From NCBI GenBank assembly GCA_001586965.3, contig LUCW03001435.1, positions 32,630-96,629 on the forward strand: a stretch of DNA of 64,000 nucleotides. Direction: 5' to 3'. The notes under the pieces are model-generated. The model made no database searches. It was given only the letters and a program-made list of their open reading frames with translations, and was not told the origin of the DNA. Position numbers and translations under genes: made by a program. Of the stretch, positions 1 through 8,957 are shown one piece after another. Position 1 is the first letter of the stretch. Every line of letters begins with the position of its first letter. The stretch is from Sphaeroforma sirkka. Its lineage: Eukaryota; Opisthokonta; Ichthyosporea; Ichthyophonida.

Positions 1-1227
1 ACACCAGCGCAGTGGAACGAGCATCGCCGAGCCATGTGTCAACGCCTCGAAGGGAAGATATCTTTCTTTGTGGATGAACTTTGTCGAGCACAGGGAAACT
101 ACGATGTCCCAAGATGTACATTACTAACGTCCACGATCGATACACTGAAAGGAGCGTTGAATACTCAATTGGAAGCTATCAGGAAGAACAGAGCTCCGGA
201 GCCACGGACATGGCCCGATTGGCCTTTAGACCGTTATCAATTAAGCAGCACAGCCGATAGAGACACACGAGGGGCGCTAGAAGAGGCACTGAAGAACGCC
301 CATGTCTCAGGACTAGATGAGTCGTGGATGGTACGTTGGTTCTATAAGGTACTCATACATTTTAAGGCAGCAAAGGCCACAATTGACTATCTCCGTGACA
401 ACCATAATGAGCTGAGGGTATATCCGGCGGAACAGGTCATAGACCAAATCTGTCAACATGAGAGCAAGGCCACCGTAGACCCTACCTTTAAGAAGTTGGC
501 GAAGGGTAATCCCCGCACCAAGGGTGTAGAGTCAGCCAGGGAACATTTGAACAAGATTGTGGAAGTTCACAAGAGAGCCTGGGAGCGAGCAGAAAAGGGC
601 AAGGACTTTCCTAAGCGGTTGCTTAATCACTGCCTCATACAGGCCCTCGAGGACCTGACAGGTAATATGACGTATGAACGCACGCTACAACACCACATAG
701 GTTGGGACCACCTGGAGACTGAAGACCTTCTCCGCATTTTAAATCCAGACATACAAGAAACCGATGCCATCCTCAGACAACGGGTACGGACACAGATGAA
801 TGTGGAGGATAGGCGTAGACAGTTTCCAGCCCAACAACGAGATCGTAATTTGAATACGAATACAGGAGGAGGCAGCACACAACGCACAAGCACGTCTACG
901 ACCACCACGTGTTACGCGTGCAGAGCGGGTGCCCCACCCAGTTTCAGGCATATATCATTTTGCAAGCACTACCAGTCGAACAAAAGGGTTGGATTCACTT
1001 CCAGCTCGGGCCGAGGATTTAAGCAAGGCGTATCCTTCGATAAGAGTTTGCCCGCGGTCAACACCATTACGGCTCTAACAGACTCGGACGACCAGCAAAC
1101 GGAGCAGGAGGAGACCACGCCTACAGACACACACATTGCTTCCATACTGGCACACCCAGACGAAATCGAACAGGGTGAGTTAGAAGAGGATGCAACGTGG
1201 GAAACCATAGGCAGCGATCAGGAATAG
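1..1227 (+). CDS. gag: Gyp-A gag (ORF2), copy 1; start codon just outside window
   Basis: This is the capsid/nucleocapsid-type structural protein. The window begins at codon 2: in copies 2 and 3 the same frame starts ATG ACA CCA, and here the first base is the A of ACA. The first in-window ATG is at 34. About 408 codons are open, ending at TAG 1225-1227. The N-terminal three quarters is helix-rich and charged, as expected of a gypsy capsid. Near the C-terminus is a single atypical zinc knuckle, C-x2-C-x9-H-x3-C (codons at 910, 919, 949 and 961), followed by an acidic Glu/Asp-rich tail. It is the only copy here without a gag frameshift. Pol follows in the same frame after the TAG. Assignment as gag rests on position and the zinc knuckle; I do not recognise the capsid fold from sequence alone. 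Confidence 0.85.
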   Translation, partial: TPAQWNEHRRAMCQRLEGKISFFVDELCRAQGNYDVPRCTLLTSTIDTLKGALNTQLEAIRKNRAPEPRTWPDWPLDRYQLSSTADRDTRGALEEALKNAHVSGLDESWMVRWFYKVLIHFKAAKATIDYLRDNHNELRVYPAEQVIDQICQHESKATVDPTFKKLAKGNPRTKGVESAREHLNKIVEVHKRAWERAEKGKDFPKRLLNHCLIQALEDLTGNMTYERTLQHHIGWDHLETEDLLRILNPDIQETDAILRQRVRTQMNVEDRRRQFPAQQRDRNLNTNTGGGSTQRTSTSTTTTCYACRAGAPPSFRHISFCKHYQSNKRVGFTSSSGRGFKQGVSFDKSLPAVNTITALTDSDDQQTEQEETTPTDTHIASILAHPDEIEQGELEEDATWETIGSDQE

Positions 1228-4200
1228 GACGTAAGGGTGTCGGATGTAGATGCAACTTTAGTTTTCCCGTCTAGCACACCTGTGATACTATCGATCAAAG
1301 ATCCATTACTTTCAATGGACAATCGAGTATTCATATCCATCCTGATTAACGGTAAGACATGCAGGGCGTTAGTGGATTCTGGGGCAAACAGAAGTTGCAT
1401 TGATTCGACATCCGCACACGATTGGGGATTGCAAATTAAGTCGGCTCCGGAGGGATCCTATATATACCTAGCTGATCGTAGTCTTCGTACACGGCGAATA
1501 GGCTCAACCGTACAAACTCCAGTACGATATGGTCTAGAGCTCACAGAACAGTCTTTCGAGCTAATGAATCTACCACCGGCTATCGACGCGATCGTAGGCC
1601 AGGATCTTATGCCTGGCTTAGGGCTATACGTGGGAGGCCTTCAATCGCCATTCTCACCCATAGATCCAACGGAGCTAGACAAACTTTGGAACCAATACCG
1701 TTGAGACGACCACCAGATTTGACCGAGGAAACCGGTGTTCGCCTGGAACTAGACAAGGAACTGAGGGACAATGACGGTATTCGAGAAAAGGACAGGTGCA
1801 GACTGGAAGGAGGCGAAGTTAGATTGCCAGTGACACCAGATCAAGCTGCAAGGATGCGGAAGGCAGTAAGGAACTTTGTAGCAGACAAATGGATACCATG
1901 GGTAGATAGACAGGTGCAGAAGTGGATTCAAGATTTGGTCATAGTTCAAAGGGATACAGCCACTTCCGTCAACTTACCCTTGCTCGCCGTGCCAGAGTAT
2001 ACTCAATCTGGAGAACTAAAGAAAGTGCGAGTGTGTTTGGACCTCAGAGCGGTGAATGCATTAATACCGGCGGATCAGTTCATTATTCCCCGTATCAACG
2101 ACATCATTGGTAACATCAAAGGGAAGAGATATTACACGACATTGGATCTAACCGCAGCGTACCATCGACTCCCAATTCACCCTGATTCTCAGTATCTATT
2201 CAGTTTCACACATGGCAAATGCCAGTATTCCTTTACATCAGCGCCATTTGGACTACACACACTGACGCAGCAGTTTCAGCGTACACTGAGTGTGATATTG
2301 CAAGGACTTCCGGCACACCACTACCTGGACGACATCGTAATAGCAACAGATGACTACGAGGAACACGTACGAGTAGTGAAAGAGGTCATTCGGCGGCTGA
2401 CGTACCACAGTTTCAAGCTAAACCCTTCAAAATGTCATTTTGCAGTCAAAGAAGTCATGATCCTAGGGAAGCGAGTATCGAAGGCCGGAATTGATATTTG
2501 CCATGAAAAAAGCAGGCCAAGCTCATTGACTGGCCAACCCCGAAGAAGTACAAAGACATTGCATCGGCCTTGGGATTAGCCAACTTTCTTCACGAGCACC
2601 TACCAAACTTTGCAGAGGTAGTTGCCCCACTCCGGGAATTTGTAAGACTGAAGCCTAAGGAAATCATTGGAGACAGGTGGGAACAGAGACACCAGCAAGC
2701 TTGGGATGCCATGAAGCAAGCCATAGTTGAGGCAGTAGTGTTGAAACTTCCCGTCGACGAAGTACCTTTACAACTCGAAACGGATGCAAGCGACTACGGT
2801 ATTGGAGGTGCATTGTTTCAGACCATAGAAGGGAAGAAGCAATACCTAATGTTCTTCAGCAAGACCCTCAACGCAGCACAGCGCAATTACGCAACACCCA
2901 TGAAGGAATTATTGGCCTTGGTATATGGTCTCACACACTTCCGGGATCATCTCGAAGGTCAACGCTTTTCAGTGTTGACTGATCACAAGGCTTTGGTGTA
3001 TATGAACACACAGCTAAAGCTGAATCCGATGCTACAACGATGGCATCACATCATAGCGCCTTTCAATTTTACTATCTCGCACATCCCGGGTATAAAGAAC
3101 GTGTTACCAGACGCGTGGTCTAGGCTTCATGAGGGAACTGTTGAGACTGAGGACCCGGAGGTACTATATGCAGAATGTTGGCAACTTTTTCCGGACTACT
3201 TTGAGCAAGCGCAACGGATTATGGGTGAGAATAATGTCGATGTCTTTGCTTCGCATCAGGACCATCATTTGCCACACTACTACACCGACGATGACAGGGG
3301 TGGAGCGTTTGCACATTGTTGGAAAGATATAGACGGATGGATGAACCCACCATGGAGATTAATCCATAGAATGTTGCGCAAGATACGATCAGAGAGGGCC
3401 ACAGCTACGGTGTGTCTACCGTGGGCGCCCCACGAGCCTTGGTTCCAGTTATTCAAGTCGCTTCTACAAAGAGACCCAGTATTAGTTCCAAGGACAGCCC
3501 ACTCCTTCCTCAAATACGGAAAGTATGCGAGTGGCAAGGCACCATGGGGTCACACAGTCATTGCCAGAGTAGGCCCACGCAATGGTTACAGCCTTCCAGC
3601 GACGTTTTCAGCACGATTGGGATATGCAGAACCGTCCTCAGTATCGAACGTCACCCCATTAGATACGTCTCGGCTAGTATCGATCGCTATCTCGGAAGTA
3701 GCCATGACGGATTCTCCAGATGAGGAAGAGATAAGCCGTCGCACACAGCTCACCTTGTGTCAGCATGAGATTGGGCATCATAGAGCAGAAGATACAGTTG
3801 CTCAACTACAGCAGAACGGACATTTGTGGCCTAACGCTCTGGAACTTGCACAAACAGTTAGGAGAAACTGTCGCACATGTCTAGGACAGAGGGTGTTACG
3901 AAAGGGATTTCACCCGATGATTAATATAACGGCAAAGTATCCGTGGGATCATATTCAAGTCGACATGATTCCAATGCCACTAGTTTCAGCAGCAGGAAAT
4001 CGATATATATTGCACGTCTTGGATATAGCAACGGGGTACTCGATATTGAGAGCAACGGCCACAAAGTCAGCAGAAGTGGTGACATCTAAACTTATGGAGG
4101 TGTTTGGGGAACATGGTTTTCCCAGGAAAATTCAATCAGACGAGGGAGGCGAGTTTTCGAACAAGATTGTTAAATTAATAACTCAAGAAGTTGGAGTGAT

Positions 4201-5014
4201 GCATGCAAAGTCGCCACCATATCGTCCTCAGGTTCTGGGAGCAGCGGAGAGAAGACACAGAGACATCCACGAAGGAGTTCGCAAGCTATGTGAATCTTTG
4301 CCTACGGCATGGGATGTCCGACTACCACTTATTATGCTGTGCCAGAACCTCCGAATATCTCGGCGACACAAGACAGCACCATTCAGTGCTTACTTCGGTC
4401 GCCGTCATGTTCCGTTTGCTGACTTCACGGATGACCTTCCGGGGAATCAGCCGGTCACCAATGAGGCTTGGGCACACCGGCTGGATCGTTTGCACGACAC
4501 TATCTTGCCGACGCTTTACAAGGTCACGCAGAAATACGCAGACACACTATCCAGGCAGTTTGACCGCCTCCATGCTTACGATTTTATCGCCTTTCAACCA
4601 GGGGATGTGGTAATGGTACGGTCCGAAGGTCGCACAACCAAAGCAATGCGACCAATGTTTGGACCATACGTTGTCAAAGCCAGACAGGGACAAGGATATG
4701 AACTGACACACAAGGATGGTTCACTTCCAGATACTTTCAAAGGTAAACCAGTTAGAGTGGAACTTTTGCGACTAGTCCATAGAGCCACCGAAAAGCCTTT
4801 AGAAGATCATATGTGGCAGGATAGTTCCTCGTTCCGTTACATCATTCGACATAGACAGAATGATTCCACAGGGAATACAGAATACTTGGTTCGCTGGCGG
4901 GATGGTGATCCAACTTGGGAGTCAGCCGAAGCTTTTGACGATCCGAATGACATCGCGGCATACCACAAAGCCGAGCAAACTCGGCAGAAGAAGAAAGCGG
5001 CACAACAACAATAA
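1228..5014 (+). pseudogene. pol: Gyp-A pol, copy 1 (PR-RT-RNaseH-MT-INT-chromodomain), two frameshifts
   Basis: Pol follows gag in frame after the TAG. The protease has DSGA (Asp codon 1375-1377). RT has YLDD at 2322-2333. From 2570 an uninterrupted 814-codon frame carries RNase H (Asp72, Glu113, Asp138), a methyltransferase-like domain (about residues 205-312), integrase zinc finger (His399, His403, Cys434, Cys437), integrase core (Asp465, Asp524, Glu560; D-35-E spacing) and a chromodomain (about 755-800, core YLVRWRDGDPTWE), ending at TAA 5012-5014. Two lesions break it: one base missing near 1685 relative to copy 2, and two extra As near 2507 in an A run. This is the only copy whose chromodomain is in frame with integrase. 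No ATG opens pol, so it needs readthrough of the TAG or another recoding event. Confidence 0.92.
3182..3505 (+). other. Dam-like methyltransferase-type domain inside Gyp-A pol
   Basis: Between RNase H and integrase lies a segment of about 108 residues that ordinary gypsy pol proteins lack. It contains VDVFAS followed by an LPHYY stretch, then GWMNPPW (Asn codon 3344-3346), a helical LIHRMLRKIR, and CLPWAPHEPWF. This pattern resembles the putative DNA N6-adenine methyltransferase (Dam-like) domain described between RNase H and tyrosine recombinase in DIRS retrotransposons. NPPW fits the (D/N)PP(Y/F/W) catalytic motif of N6-adenine methyltransferases. The glycine-rich SAM-binding motif is not obvious, so activity is uncertain. 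Copies 2 and 3, the minus copy and diverged Gyp-B keep the motif. The domain name is from memory of the family, not from a search. Confidence 0.6.
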
Positions 5015-5429
5015 TTCCAACGTTATGTTGATGAATACTAGATGTCTATCATCTACTTCCGGATCGGAGTTTTGTCTCTCCTCGTGAGATTTCACCACGG
5101 TATAGAGGCGAAAGACGATTCCACAACTCGAGCTTATAGGCGAGTATAACTCCAGCGGATACCCTAGCTTATGGGGGGGTGAAAACATACCAGCGGATAC
5201 CCTAGCTTTTTGGGGGGTGAAAATATACCAGCACAGCCGGGATGGTTCAAAAGACCAGTTTCCAAGGCAAGAACTTACTCAGCAGAAGGATTTCATTAGT
5301 TTATATATATATATATATATATATTGTTTATTTACACTACTAGTTATATATGTTTAATTTTCAATAGTTTAAGAGGTCATTTATTTTTGAAGCTCTTCAA
5401 TCACTGGTGACGCTTGAGCTTGAGGGGAG
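5015..5429 (+). other. Gyp-A 3' UTR with 38-bp duplication, TA tract and polypurine tract
   Basis: Non-coding tail of Gyp-A. It holds two direct copies of a 38-bp unit starting at 5152 and 5190 (CCAGCGGATACCCTAGCTT followed by a G run), a (TA)n tract around 5302-5324, and the polypurine tract cttgaggggag at 5419-5429 directly against the LTR. The polypurine tract primes plus-strand DNA synthesis in LTR retroelements, and its position fixes the LTR start. The G run varies from about 5 to 9 bases among copies. Confidence 0.85.
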
Positions 5430-5609
5430 TGTGGTAAAAGTCCCCTTAAACCACTATCAGTGTGGAGTTAGAATTAATTTACAATTAATTCACACGAGGT
5501 GAATTATTTGTAGACCACGTAGACAATCAAATATAAGAATAAATACACCGCACTGAGCCTCAGGGAGACTCAGTAGGTTTTAGTATCGTATTTTGATGTG
5601 TTTACTACA
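5430..5609 (+). repeat. Gyp-A 3' LTR, copy 1
   Basis: A 180-bp LTR beginning TGTGGTAAAAG and ending TTTACTACA, with TG/CA termini. The same sequence bounds every Gyp-A copy here. TATAAG at 5532-5537 and AATAAA at 5538-5543 are contiguous and look like promoter TATA and polyadenylation signals. It holds a 9-bp inverted repeat (5471-5479 with 5483-5491) and a further hairpin near ACTGAG...CTCAGT. Copia sequence resumes at 5610, so this edge is a true insertion boundary. Confidence 0.93.
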
Positions 5610-6683
5610 CAGGTCCAAGGTGCCGTCGAATTTTTTTTCGAAAAAATAATGATGGGTCTGATCGCGTTGTTGATATCCCTGTTGACCTAGGACCTCACAG
5701 ACCTCCACAAAGTATAAATAGCCAGATTGCTTTAGGCCATAGAGCGGTAAATTTACTCTGTACCATACAGCTTTGTTACCTTGGCTGTACTCAGGATATA
5801 ATTTCTGCTCCTCTTCGCTGAGTAAATCAAAGGCCAGGTGTAGTCCCTGTGGTATCCTCATATATACGTAACGATCCATTTTCCCGTTTAAGTATGCATT
5901 TGGCGAGTCGAACTGTCTGACATGCCATTTCTTATTGGCTGTTAGTGCCAAACAAATGCGGACAGTCTCTTTGCTCATTACCTTGGCGTCACTCCGTTCG
6001 AAATCCACTCCTTCGACAGCATTTTATCCGGCTACGGTCAGTCGTCCTTTAAATCGTTCGATTTTTCCAGCAGAGTCCATTTTAGGAGTAAAGTCCCATT
6101 TGGAGTTCATAATCGCGCATTTTGCAGGTTTAGAGCCTACAAGAGTAAAGGTCCCTCGTTTCACTTGGTCTCGGACTTCTTTGGTCGCTGCGTCCATCCA
6201 CTCCTTATTATTGGAAAAATTGTCAATTTCACGGAACGTCTTGGGAATTGGGATTTGCGCTGGCGTAGGTTGTTGCTGATGTTGAGTAGCTGAAAAGGCA
6301 GTTGTTGAGCTTCTTCTTCGTCCAGAGCGACAACTGTCATTACTCTTGTTGCTCATCCAGGCTGGATTATCTGAAATTTTCAAATTTGTGACTTCTCTCG
6401 AAGATCGGTGTCCGGCCTTTTTCCGCTTTGAGATGTGTGCGGATATTGTGTCAGTCTGGTTTTTGGAAGCAGCAGAATAATTTGATGTTGATAAAATGTC
6501 AGAGTCCTCCGACTCTCAATGGCGTTTACTAGAGGTGTTTTGAGTAATTTCGCCTGGGTCCATAGGCTGTGAAGATACAGTTGATAAGTCGTCCTTCGTC
6601 GGCTCAGCTTTTCTTCCTGTAGTCTGCTCCGTACACTGTGTCCATCCTTCCATATGTAAAATTCATCTCAAAAAAAAAAGCGT
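5610..6683 (-). pseudogene. Ty1/copia reverse transcriptase fragment
   Basis: Read on the minus strand, this encodes the linker and first half of a copia-type RT (RVT_2). A tryptophan/alanine-containing start of the RT domain is followed by KWDF and GRLTVAG, then FDSPNAYLNGKMD and VYMRIPQG, the copia counterpart of the hallmark substrate-loop motifs. LYGLKQSGYLY is the conserved LYGLKQ block. Coding stops before the catalytic YxDD because Gyp-A copy 1 inserted at 5609/5610, so the rest should lie left of the window. At least two in-frame stops (TAA near 6022, TGA near 6511) show it is dead. The right end at about 6683 is set by the Gyp-B LTR. Confidence 0.88.
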
Positions 6684-6928
6684 TGTAGTAAGTATACGCG
6701 AGATAACTGTATCTCAACGTTCTCCCTCCTCAGGAGGGAGGGACGTTGTTCATTTATTAGTAATTATAAACAGTAATCCTAAAATGACTGACTCTTAAAT
6801 GAGTCATTAGTCATGTGCTGTAAAACCAGCAAAACCTAAAACCCAGTTTATCAGATTATTCTGATAAACTAAACTGTAATAATAAACCTAAAATAATCAA
6901 ATAAATATAAGTACTTGTATTCTGACCA
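6684..6928 (-). repeat. Gyp-B 3' LTR
   Basis: Read on the minus strand, this 245-bp sequence starts TGGTCAGAATAC and ends ACTTACTACA. Its terminal TACTACA matches the Gyp-A LTR end, and it follows a G8 tract as a 3' LTR should. It contains a row of four inverted repeats: 6700-6715 (GAGATA/TATCTC), 6716-6747 (arms around CCCTCCT/AGGAGGG), about 6783-6813 (GACTC/GAGTC) and 6845-6870 (AGTTTATCAG/CTGATAAACT, 6-nt loop). The LTR call is inferred from termini and position; no second Gyp-B LTR is present to confirm it. Confidence 0.6.
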
Positions 6929-6939
6929 CCCCCCCCAAA
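6929..6939 (-). promoter_or_regulatory. Gyp-B polypurine tract
   Basis: On the minus strand this reads TTTGGGGGGGG immediately before the presumed LTR TGG. It would prime plus-strand DNA synthesis. The short pure-G run differs from the Gyp-A tract (gaggggag). Confidence 0.55.
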
Positions 6940-7005
6940 CAAACTGAAGCACTGAACAAAGCAGTGTGCCAGTTTCAGAGATGATAAGAATAGCATAGTA
7001 CCTTA

Positions 7006-7169
7006 TGTGCTGGCATTATCCTCGAGAGCTAGAGCATTGTGCTGGTATTTATCCTCGAGAGCTAGAGCATTGTGCTGGCATTTATCCTCGAGAGCTAGAG
7101 CATTGTGCTGGCATTTATCCTCAGAGAGCTAGAGCATTGTGCTGGCATTTTACCTCAGAGAGCTAGAGG
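7006..7169. repeat. 33-bp tandem repeat, about 5 copies, Gyp-B 3' UTR
   Basis: Five units of about 33 bp share TGTGCTGGCATTTATCCTCG and AGAGCTAGAGCAT. They lie between the Gyp-B polypurine tract and a second minisatellite, so they belong to the 3' UTR of Gyp-B. The flanking 6940-7005 and 7170-7384 hold no coding sequence I can support. Confidence 0.85.
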
Positions 7170-7384
7170 ACCCTGATGTGTACGTCTCGAGCGACCCGTC
7201 GTGTTTGAATTCTTGAAGCTACTGTTCATCTGTGTCAGCATATAGGAGTTTGGCAAGTACAATATAGGACTGTATTTGTGTCGAGAGAAAAACTGCCAGT
7301 GGCAGAAACCGTGCAAACCATTAACCCGCTGTTTCAAAACAATGCCCAAGGAGTTGTTTGATTGATTTCGCTGTGGTTATACTC

Positions 7385-7682
7385 CGAAGCAAGAGTGGCT
7401 CATTTAACCTCGCGAGCTTGAGCCGCTGACGATTTTCCCTCGCGAGCTCGAGTGCTAACCGTTTATTCTCGCGAGCTCGAGTGGCTGGTTTATACTCGGG
7501 AGCTAGAGTCGCTGCTTTTTTTATACTCAAGAGCTCGAGTGGCTGGTTTATACTCGGGAGCTAGAGTTGCTGGTTTATACTCGGGAGCTAGAGTCGCTGC
7601 TTTTTTATACTCAAGAGCTCGAGTGGCTGGTTTATACTCGGGAGCTAGAGTTGCTGGTTTATGCTCCAGAGCTTGAGCTCGA
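7385..7682. repeat. 27-31 bp minisatellite, Gyp-B 3' UTR
   Basis: About ten units alternate between GAGCTCGAGTGGCTGGTTTA and GAGCTAGAGTCGCTGC forms with TATACTCGG joints. It is rich in GAGCTC, CTCGAG and CTCGCGAG palindromes. The 27-bp unit makes a 9-residue repeat in open frames on both strands; I treat those frames as artefacts. The motif resembles the ACTCGAGCTTATAGGCGAG stretch in the Gyp-A 3' UTR, so it may be an expanded version of a shared ancestral sequence. Confidence 0.85.
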
Positions 7683-7716
7683 TATCCGAGAACAAAGTTA
7701 TATTGAAGATAAAGTA

Positions 7717-8696
7717 TTAGACTTGTGCACATTGGCGCTTACGTGTCCGTGTCTGCGAAGCTTTGTGGTAGGCCGCGATATCGTTGGCATCATCAAAAGC
7801 TTCTGCTGTTTCCCACGTTGGTTCGCCTTCTCGCCATCTCACCAGGTATTCTAATTTCCCCGTCTCATCATTCGTACCGATGTGTGATAATATGGCGAAA
7901 CTCCACCCCTCCTTCGGTCCATAAGTCTTCGTTAATTGGTGGGTCTGTGCGTCTATGCACTAAACGGAGGAGTTCCACCCGTACCGGTTTGGTCTTGAAT
8001 TCTGGTGGGGCGGAACCATCCTTGTTCGCTAACTCGTAGCGTTGGCCGTGTCTAGCTTTGACTACATATGGTCCAAACAATGGCCGCATAGCCTTCGTTG
8101 TTCGGCCTTCTGATCGTACCATGACCACATCTCCTTCGTCGAAATGTACCAAGTCGTGAGCATGCAGGCGGTCAAATGTCGTCGTAAGCTTGCCTGTATA
8201 CTTCTTGGTAATGTGGTGGAGGGTCGGCAATATAGTGTCCTGTAACTGGTCTAATCGTTGTGCCCAGGTGTCATTCGTCATCGGCTGAGAATCCGGTAAC
8301 TCGTCCGTGAAATCGGCGAACGGAACATGGCGGCAGCCAAAGTACACGCTAAACGGTGCACTCTTATGGCGACGGGATATCCGAAGGTTCTGGTATAGCA
8401 TCGTAAACGGAAGGCGTTCGTCCCATCGAAGGGGAACTGCCTCACAGCATTGTCGAATAGAACGTGTAATCTCCTTGTGACGTCGTTCTGCCGCGCCCAG
8501 CACTTGGGGTCGATATGGTGGAGACACCTTATGTAGCATCCCCACTTCCTGGACCAGAAGCTCCACTAACTTGTTGGTGAACTCCTTCCCCATGTCTGTT
8601 TGGATTTTACGGGGAAACCATGTTCGCCAAAAAATCTCTATGAGTGTCTGTGTCGTGGTTTCCTTTGTCTTGTCCGGTGTGGCTCGAAGGATAGAA
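7717..8696 (-). pseudogene. pol: Gyp-B pol, 3' part (integrase core to chromodomain)
   Basis: The minus strand encodes the second half of integrase, starting in the SILRATP region and continuing through MGKEFTNKL, SPPYRPQVLGAAERRH and the C-terminal GPYVVKAR block. A chromodomain follows with YLVRWREGEPTWE and DDANDIAAYHK. It is clearly related to Gyp-A pol but diverged throughout. An in-frame TGA TGA pair (about 7867-7872) ends the integrase frame just before the chromodomain, which is open in another frame to TAA at 7717-7719. The 5' part of the gene is at 16597-19210, beyond an inserted fold-back. Confidence 0.88.
8674..8696. repeat. Left 23-bp duplication flanking the fold-back insert
   Basis: The sequence CCGGTGTGGCTCGAAGG plus ATAGAA ends directly at the LTR. 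The same 23 bp, with one mismatch (A for T), occurs at 16597-16619 on the other side of the insert. Both encode the Gyp-B integrase SILRATP region, so the original site was single-copy. Confidence 0.85.
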
Positions 8697-8885
8697 TGTG
8701 GTAAAAGTCCCCTTAAACCACTATCAGTGTGAAGTTAGAATTAATTTTACAATTAATTCACTGGACTCCAGTGAACTATTTGTAGACCACGTAGACAATC
8801 AAATATAAGAATAAATACACCGCACTGAGCCTCAGGGAGACTCAGTAGGTTTTAACCTTATCGTATTTGATGTGTTTTTACTACA
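8697..8885 (+). repeat. Gyp-A LTR, plus orientation, left arm of fold-back
   Basis: A 189-bp Gyp-A LTR starting TGTGGTAAAAG and ending TTTACTACA. Part of the middle differs from other copies (CACTGGACTCCAGTGAACTA in place of CACACGAGGTGAATTA) and there are small insertions. It is followed by TTTTTACG, the usual first internal bases after a Gyp-A 5' LTR, before the sequence switches to inverted internal DNA. Confidence 0.88.
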
Positions 8886-8925
8886 TTTTTACGTTGTTGA
8901 CTTTCTCTCTAGAATGGAAATTTAA

Positions 8926-8957
<32 letters not shown>

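Larger units (their letters stand above)
1..5609 (+). mobile_element. Gyp-A copy 1, chromodomain Ty3/gypsy LTR retrotransposon, 5' end outside window
   Basis: This is the 3' two thirds of a Ty3/gypsy element. In order it has gag ORF2, an in-frame TAG, pol (protease, RT, RNase H, methyltransferase-like domain, integrase, chromodomain), a 3' UTR, a polypurine tract and a 3' LTR. The order RT-RNase H-integrase defines Ty3/gypsy rather than copia. The 5' LTR, leader and ORF1 lie left of the window; their form is known from copies 2 and 3. It inserted into a copia element, whose RT resumes immediately after the LTR. Its integrase-chromodomain region is the least damaged of the copies here, with two frameshifts further upstream in pol. 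Confidence 0.95.

Noticed and set aside
3280-3537. Minus-strand ORF overlapping the methyltransferase-like region, repeated in each copy
   Set aside because: It is a shadow of pol, recurring only because pol recurs, with no features of its own.
5580-6383. Alternative genetic code suggested by in-frame TAA and TGA in the copia fragment
   Set aside because: Gyp-A and Gyp-B terminate normally at TAA and TGA, and the copia piece is an old truncated fragment, so simple decay explains the stops.
7452-7732. Small ORFs with 9-residue repeats near the Gyp-B end
   Set aside because: A 27-bp minisatellite gives open frames on both strands; it lies in the 3' UTR of a dead element.
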